Assembly (NCBI GenBank): GCA_964017065.1
Contig: OZ024788.1
Coordinates: 3,018,266 to 3,082,265, forward strand
Direction of reading: 5' to 3'
Length of the DNA stretch: 64,000 nt
Source of the DNA: Haliclona indistincta
Lineage: Eukaryota > Porifera > Demospongiae > Haplosclerida > Chalinidae
Under the pieces are notes generated by a model that saw only the letters and a program-made list of their open reading frames with translations, was not told the origin of the DNA and did no database searches. Numbering within the stretch: position 1 is the first letter of the stretch; the number at the start of each line of letters is the position of its first letter. Below, piece by piece: positions 57,211 to 64,000 of this stretch. A program made the position numbers and the translations under genes.

Positions 57211-59750
57211 ATGGGAGCATCGAAGTCTAAAACTGTATATCAGGCATTAGACGAGGAAGACCCAGACAATGACCTTGAAAGAACAAAACCTTTAGGTAAA
57301 TTATCACTGCTCATGAAAAGGGTCAGGAGGGCTTATTTTGCTTTAAGGTTATGGGATACTGGATTAGCCAGGTTTCACTGTGGTATAATTTTAGTGGTTC
57401 ATTTTCTACGTTTTAAAATTTCCATCACAGAGTCAGGTGAAAAAATCTCCCCACCTATATCACCTGCAGAAATAGAAAAGGGAGCCACAGACACAACTCT
57501 AATCGATCGTTTTTATAGATGGAATGCAGGTAAACTACTCACAACACTGCATGTGTACTGACAAAATGTAAGTTAGCGATAAAACTGTAACAATTTCTAA
57601 GTGTAAGTTCAACTAATTTACAGGTCTTTTTCACAGATTCTGTTCAAAAGGATTTGCCACGCAAATGGAACTGGTTTCTTGATGAGCGTGCTGAACCATG
57701 TCTTGGTATGCTTCTGTCAAAAATGTGTGCATGATGTGTCGGTAATCTCACAGCAAAGATTTTATGATAAAAACTCTTAGTAGTATTTGATAATCATCCA
57801 TTTATTTAAGAATGTAATTCCATTGATGAGCCAGAGGTTTGCAGCACACAGCTGGAATTAACCAAAATTAATTCATAAACAAATCAAAATGGTGTCATTA
57901 TGGTGTCAAAGGTGTGTTCTTACAGTATGAATACAACTTTAAAAACCGGAACAGACACCCTCACGCTGATATCATACACCAGTTTTCATAGTTTAAAACC
58001 ACAAATCTGTCTAACTATAGATAATGAATAATTTTTGGCAAAAAATTATGTTTAAAATTATGTATGTATAAAACTTAATAATAACAATTATGTATAACAT
58101 TATTACTTTTTATGATTAATTTTTTTCAGCTGGTTGTGATGAAATTCTACTGATACCCCTCAGTTGTATAACTGGGCAGTTACTGCACTGTTCTTATTTC
58201 GAAGCCACCCGTAATCTACAAAACAACAGATGGATAAAATTAGTTTGGGCTATATTTCTCCTTTTTGCTGTTCTGATTCTAGTTTTTGTGAATACAGCAC
58301 CAGCAGGTTTCGTGATGTTTAATTGGATAAATGGTTCGGTTGATGAATTCAATGTTACATTCCTCTTTAACGTACAAAAGATCAGCAATACCACTAACAA
58401 AATCCCTACAATAGTGCTTCGTGATACATCAACCAATACCATAGATGTAAATTCTCTCAGCGACCAGCACGTTATAGACAAATAGACAATCTGAATGAAT
58501 TTGAACCATTTGCTAAACTGGTCATACTGTTCTTTACACTTTCTAGTGCTTTATCCTTCCTCTTATTTATAATGGCACTTTTGTGCACATATAAATGCGT
58601 CTGGTTGCGTGGCTGTGTTAAAAGAAATAAAACAGAGCTAGATGACCAAGACGGTGGAGAAAAAGGAGATAAAGACAAGGCAGAAAAAATGAAGGAACAT
58701 GAAGAACATGAACCAGAACCAAAGGCAGAAGGACAAAAGGCAGAAGAACCAAAGACAGGAGAACCAAAGGCAGAAGAACCAAAGACAGGAGACCCAAAGA
58801 CAGGAGAACCAAAGACAGGAGAACCAGAACCAAAGACAGAAAAAGAAGAACAAAACAAAGATGTAGGAATTAAAAGTGTAAGTGGAAGAGGTGAAGGCAA
58901 TAAAGAAGTGAAGCCTTTAGATTCATTTCGTTATGATGACAATGATAAGACATCAACCAAAATTTACCTACCAGAATCTTTGTATTTCTTATTACTCCTT
59001 TTTCTCAACATTGCCCTCATTCTTAGTTGCACATCTTTATTCCCTAAATGGCATTACAACCAGCTCCCATACTATGCCAGCAATGTTGCTATCTGGGTAG
59101 AGTTTGCTGTCTTTCTAATGTACATGTACTCTCTGCTGTGTACAATTGTCAGTTGCTTCATCTTCTCAAAGCTTGCTTACTCAGTCACTCGGAGATGCTT
59201 GGACCTGCTTGAAAAATTAGAAAAATTTCAAGGTAACGACATTCTACATGACTTGACTAAAGAAGATGACAAGTTTACCGAGATGGCTCAAGCTACACTG
59301 AACATGTTTGAATACTGGTTCACTGTTCACTGGGTATGCTACACAGTCACTTCGTTCCTCTCAGTAGCACTTTTCTTCGATATGCTAACCAAGCATATGC
59401 AATCCAAATTCAACAAACCACCTGACACAGCAATAGGGTTTTCTTCGGAAGAGCTTACTATAGTAGGTTTGTTCACACTGCAGCACTGCTTTCTATTCCT
59501 CTATCCTTGCTTCAAAGCGGCTGCAGTGACTGTGGGTCGTGAAAAGCTCATCAAAAAGGTCAATGCTTACCAAGATCCCAAGTTGAATCCTCAAAATAAG
59601 CAGTTCTTGATCCAGTATCTCAAGAACAAGAAATTCGGGTTTCGTATCAGCTTCTTCTGTGCTCGACTTCGATTCGGGTTCAATGTTGCATACATATCGA
59701 TATTCATCGGTCTGCTTGGCGTGCTACTGAAACTAACTGGAGTGTTCTAA
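57211..59750 (+). CDS. Array gene F: membrane protein with one frameshift; myristoylation-type start
   Basis: Exons 57211-57295, 57431-57529, 57637-57705 and 58130-59750. The N-terminus MGASKSK fits an N-myristoylation signal; the rest of the tail is acidic, then WNWFLDERAEPCL, homologous to the E exon. The large exon is one base short of an open frame: the first frame stops at 58483-58485, just before segment 3, and the family sequence (DNLNEFE) resumes in the next frame. With one base restored it would be about 624 residues. The segment 3-4 loop carries an insert of about 50 residues of EPKTGEPKAEE repeats. Everything else is intact, and the 3' end is near-identical to other members. Either a recent single-base lesion or an assembly error. 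Confidence 0.75.
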
Positions 59751-60618
59751 AACCACCACTACTATGCGGAGGAAAAGAAGCTCTAGACTACATGTACTGT
59801 TATTAGCCAGCTATGAGAGTATGTATGTTGTGTGCATGCAGCAGTATATACGTAGGGAGAGATGTACAACTTAGACCTTCGATAATGTACATGTAGTATA
59901 CATTGTATGGTGAAAGTAAAAGGGACATTAAAATTTTTTAATAAAAGCTCAAAATGTCATCAAAATAAAGAATGTGTCTTACTACTTTATAAACAATAGC
60001 TGCATGAATCAAAGGATACTTGACACAGCGTATCACCTTCTCTCTTATAGAACAAAGCATGTACATTGAGCCCCCGCTGTTTGTGTTACAGTAGTGTGAT
60101 TGACACTGCTGTAAGTAAGGTTCTTGCTAGTCAGATCTGTCAAAAGACATTGTGCGAGTGCTCGGTGTTTTGTGACTTGCACAAACTTCAGCTTTGAATA
60201 CTGCTAGGTCCTCATTAAGCACTTGGAGCCGGAAGCATATCCCACTAAGGTAATTCATAGCATCATGAAATAAAATTCCCTCAGTTATCAAATGATCGTG
60301 AATAATATCAGACAATTGTCTTGTGATTAACAACGATTACTGCATGACAACCATCATGAATCACTACAGTGAGGGATACTAGCAACAGTAAGAGGATTCA
60401 CAAGTGCACCAACAACAGCATAGATTGTGAATGAGTGAGAGTGAGTTAAATGGGTTCCATCAAATCTGTCGTATTACTGGTTAGACATTTTCTACTGAGA
60501 CTACATGCACTAGATATCCAATAACACAAACTGCAAATGTTATTCATGAGACTATTCCATGAAACAGTCTAAATTTTTTGAAATTGCGAATACTCACTCA
60601 TTCGGCTACTAAAGTTGA
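59751..60618. other. Intergenic, gene F to locus G
   Basis: 3' flank of F and 5' flank of G. No exon or clear element seen. Confidence 0.5.
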
Positions 60619-60626
60619 GCACATAA
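60619..60626 (+). promoter_or_regulatory. Degraded E-box, locus G
   Basis: GCACATAA in GAGCACATAACTCCC, 74 bp before the ATG. Context is conserved but the CACATG core is broken by one change, fitting the pseudogene state of G. Confidence 0.45.
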
Positions 60627-60699
60627 CTCCCAACAGTGAGTGAATAAGACAATAATGCTTCTTTGTGCCGTATTGTTTTAGAACCTGACACCAGTAAAG

Positions 60700-62643
60700 A
60701 TGGCTGAACAAGAAACAGACCCTCTTCTTGAAGGTAAGTTCAGTATCTCATGTCTTTTCTATAGCTAACATTATAGTTTATTCATTAGTTGCATTGTTTA
60801 CTATATCAAGTTACTGATTACTATCTGTAAGTCATAATAAGACGTCATCTTTTTAATGTGATTGTAAGAGCATTGTCCATCGCACCATCAGTGGATATAG
60901 CACCAATAATGCTGAGCAAATAGTGAGCTTAGACAATCAACGAAACTAAAACAGCATGGTGTGTGCTATATATACAATTTGTATAGTGCTACATTAAAAT
61001 CAATACAGTCATAGACAATTCTTCCTCTCGTGTGTAGAGCAGCAGACAGGATAAAATTTTCACGCAAACAACGAAGATCAACAAGATGACTATCCTTTCC
61101 TAAAAAGTTAGAATTATATCAAGTTCCATACACAAGTGTGCACATGAAACACACACGAATTGCATTGATATAACAAGCTGACTAGCTGTCTCTACCACAG
61201 AACCACTGAATGCAGTTCAGGATATTTTGGGTAAGTGTGCATTACGAACACTAAAGGACAGAAAAAGATAATGCTCATTATTTTATTTCTTGCAGCTATA
61301 GTTATAGAAGTCACACTGGTCATCTTTAGCTTCATCACCTTTCAGTTAATCCGTCTGTCTTACAGCGAAAATCTTCGAAACCCCAATTATTAAGGAAAAC
61401 AAAATGGGTAGTTACTGCTATTTTTGTGCCGTTAGTTCTCTTGTGCGTGATCATCACCATTGCCCCAGCAGTACTAGTAATGTACAGTTGGGTCAATGCA
61501 ACGGTTACTGTATTCAACGTCACTTATATTTTAACGTACCAAAGAGTCCTGGTAATACTATTCCCGAACTACTAAAGTCCAGCTTCAATGTCCAGTCTCT
61601 CAACGACAGCTTAATCGTAGACAATTTGAATGGGTTTGAAGCTTTCTTTAAACTGGTCGTCGCATTCTTTTCTTTTTCGAGTGCTCTGTCATTCATCCTG
61701 TTTATATACGCACTTGTATGCACCTATAAATGTGCTGGGCTGAGGAGATTTTGGAGAACTTGCACAAGAAATAGGCAACCAGATGAAGAACCCAGGCCTC
61801 TGGATCCCTTCCAATATAATGGCTCAGAAACTTCTACATCGACCTGCCAGAGTCTCTCTACTTCGTCGGTCTATTCATAACCAACATTGCCCTTTGGATT
61901 GCTTGTGCTGTCGTGTTTTGTGCCTTTCATTTCTACAGACGGTATTACAAAGCTGACGACAATAAGAATGTTAGATCTAACCCTACATGGGTGGAGGCAC
62001 TTGGCTTTGGAATGTACATGTGGTCTCTGCTATGTACGATTGTCAGTTGCTTCATCTTCTCAAAGATAGCCTACTCTGTCACTCATAGGTGCTTCCGTGC
62101 TTGAAACTGTACGATAAATTCACAAAACATCGAAAACAACAAGATGATGAAGATGGCGATGGACTAGAGCGTCTTATTCAACAAGATCTCCAGTTCACAA
62201 AACAGGCCCAAACCACTATAGCCTACTTTGAATTCTGGTTCACATGATTTGGGATATCCTACACTGTCACTTCGTTCCTCTCAATTGCTCTTCTTATCGA
62301 CATAGTGAAGCTATACTTAGGTTCAACTGTTGACCCACCACTCACTAATGCAATTGGGTTTAGTCAAATAGAGCTTGTTGTTGTCGCTTTGTTCACAGTG
62401 CAGCACTGCAGTGACTGTGTCACGCGAAAAACTTTTCAAGATAGTGAACTACGCTTATCAAGGTAAAAATCATCCTTTGAGTCATGAGAGGAAGCAGCTG
62501 TATATCCAGCATCTCAGGAATATGGGGTTTGGATTTCGTATCAGCTTCTGTTGTGCTCGACTACGATTTGAATTCAACATTGCCTACATATCAATTTTCA
62601 TTGGTCTCTTGGGCTTGCTACTGAAACTAACCGACGTCTTGTA
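60700..62643 (+). pseudogene. Array locus G: multi-lesion pseudogene
   Basis: Tail exons 60700-60733 (MAEQETDPLLE, acidic dileucine ETDPLL) and 61201-61230 (EPLNAVQDIL) keep phase 1 and splice sites. The large exon from 61296 has at least six lesions: frame shifts near 61385, 61550 and 61835, an ~8 bp insertion near 62093 that looks like a partial duplication of GTGCTT, a TGA at about 62246 in the FWFT region, and a ~35 bp deletion near 62408 removing the FLFLYPCFK block. The last 60 codons remain readable (GFRISFCCARLRF). It is clearly a relative of E and F, now dead. Confidence 0.85.
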
Positions 62644-64000
62644 AACATACATGTACATAAAAAATATTAGGGAGGCACGGTAGTGACTCCCTATGTAGGG
62701 ATGAACGAGAAAACAAGATGGCGGCTACATACAATGTATTAGCGTTCAAACGCTGATATTTCGCCTGGTGTTGAATTTTATACGTCTTTAGGCACTTAGA
62801 TCTGCTCTCTGGCGTTGCCCCATCTTACAGTAGCAAGGAGATGGCTCGAAATTGTTACTAAAGTTACGAACCTGGAAACGGTGAAAATCGAGTTTCGTCA
62901 TCTTCGTTTTCTTCTTTCTTCTTTCTTCCACTCGCCTAGCGCCTTTACGCGAGCAGTGCTGAGACCAAAACATCCACAAACAGTCGTGAAATTCTCCTGG
63001 CATGTGCCTTTTGAGCTTTGTTTTTAGCGTAACGGCGATCTAAGTTCCGCGATTTCTCGATCGTGATCCATTGTCAGCTTAGTGTTAGACGCCATTATTG
63101 TGATTGCGCAATGCGCACGTGACCAAGCAATGGGTAGCGCACGTGACCAAGCAGCTAAAGTATCGCTGCGCCGTGTGGATCACTATCACGGAGAACACAC
63201 ACCCAGCATTTGTCTGGAGTCTTCGAAGAACGGTGAGCTCGTGTAGGATCGCCATTCTGCACTTGCCAGATAATTATAACCGTCTACAAACAAGTGTGGG
63301 CGGGGCTCGTATGCACTGCATGCATGCGTAGGCGACTAGGCAGACCTGATACGTACAGCTTAACAATTTTAGCTACAAGTTTAAGAAAAGCCATCAACAA
63401 CAGGAATACTAAACTAATGGTGGAAACAAAGACTTCTCCGTACATGCATGATATTGAACTGCACTTCACTAAAAAGAAAAAAGGACACAAACAAGAAATT
63501 AAAAAGATTTCTATCGAAATCAAAAGGATGTAGTGATGAAGAAATCTACCACTGGTTCAATCGTGTTACCATTCTATGCTTGTTCCTTGTTGGTTTACAT
63601 TGTGAACCAGTGGTAGATTTCTTCATCACTACATCCTTTTGATTTCGATAGAAATCTTTTTAATTTCTTGTTTAGTAAATGATACTGTTTGCACTAGTGC
63701 AGACAGGTGTTAACCCCTGTGGTAAACACCAAGTAGTTCTGAAGTGCCAAGTGCATTAAGCCAGGGTCTAACAAGTAGCTGTATCCCCATAACAGCCTCA
63801 TAGTACGGCCTTAGGTACAAGCAACAATGCCCCGCAGAGGCTCACGCACTCAAACAGCCACTACTAAAAGGCAGCTCAAGCATGGTCACGCACATGATAG
63901 TCGTTATACTCTGCTGAGCTCTTATTATCACCCACCTCACCCACCACTCATCCAATTAATACCACTATATTGTATGCCACTGTGAAATTGAATAAAAATG
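62644..64000. other. Right edge, repeats only
   Basis: Begins 20 bp after the G stop with the inverted copy of the 0.95 kb element (62665-63675). No gene recognised in 63676-64000. Confidence 0.6.
62665..63675. mobile_element. ~1 kb repeat element, copy 2 (inverted relative to copy 1)
   Basis: Reverse-complement homologue of 45482-46432. It ends in a perfect foldback, arms about 63490-63563 and 63600-63674, containing TTTCTATCGAAATCAAAAGG and its complement. Confidence 0.8.

Overview
This 64 kb window is animal nuclear DNA. It is AT-rich, has short GT-AG introns, many microsatellites, many short inverted-repeat transposons, and one scaffold gap of exactly 200 N. A FAM193-type gene, a PRD-class homeobox gene with the conserved intron inside the homeodomain, and an expanded tandem family of multi-pass membrane proteins together fit an early-branching metazoan, most likely a demosponge. 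That placement is inference; nothing here is diagnostic on its own.

Layout. (1) 1-1932 is repeat-rich and ends with a tRNA-headed SINE-like element. (2) 1933-12389 (+) is the 3' part of a multi-exon FAM193-like gene with 14 visible coding exons, one cut by the gap at 5922-6121. Several of its acceptors sit in CT microsatellites. (3) 14782-15769 (-) is a three-exon paired-like homeobox gene with an N-terminal eh1-like repressor motif and a TATA box. (4) 15852-28611 is a long intergenic stretch with minisatellites, a MITE and a 140 bp GA run. (5) 28612-62643 is the main feature: a head-to-tail array, all on +, of seven related membrane-protein loci (named A to G here) plus one shredded relic. 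One unrelated gene sits inside it: 40626-42388, with an MLKL/HeLo-like helical N-terminus and FN3 repeats.

Each array locus has one large 3' exon coding about 8 hydrophobic segments, preceded by two to four tiny exons coding a highly variable N-terminal tail. Almost all tail introns are phase 1, so tail exons can be gained, lost or skipped without changing frame. Several tail exons are expanded coding repeats (LSQ-type, TTENPPTP-type, a Gln-rich heptad, Pro/Ser/Thr). The large exon is strongly conserved at its 3' end, including silent sites, which points to gene conversion. Every locus has a CACATGA-type E-box about 60-130 bp before its first ATG; only the most decayed copy (G) has lost the core. 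Three loci also carry an acidic dileucine motif at the very N-terminus.

Loci A, B, C and E look intact. D has a 19 bp deletion, F a single-base frameshift, G is a multi-lesion pseudogene, and the relic near 53.6-55.4 kb was split by a TIR transposon that itself carries a LINE fragment. I do not recognise the family and assign no biochemical function. Its pattern (tandem expansion, conserved core, hypervariable tail, birth-and-death, shared promoter motif) resembles receptor or defence families and is the best candidate here for an undescribed system.
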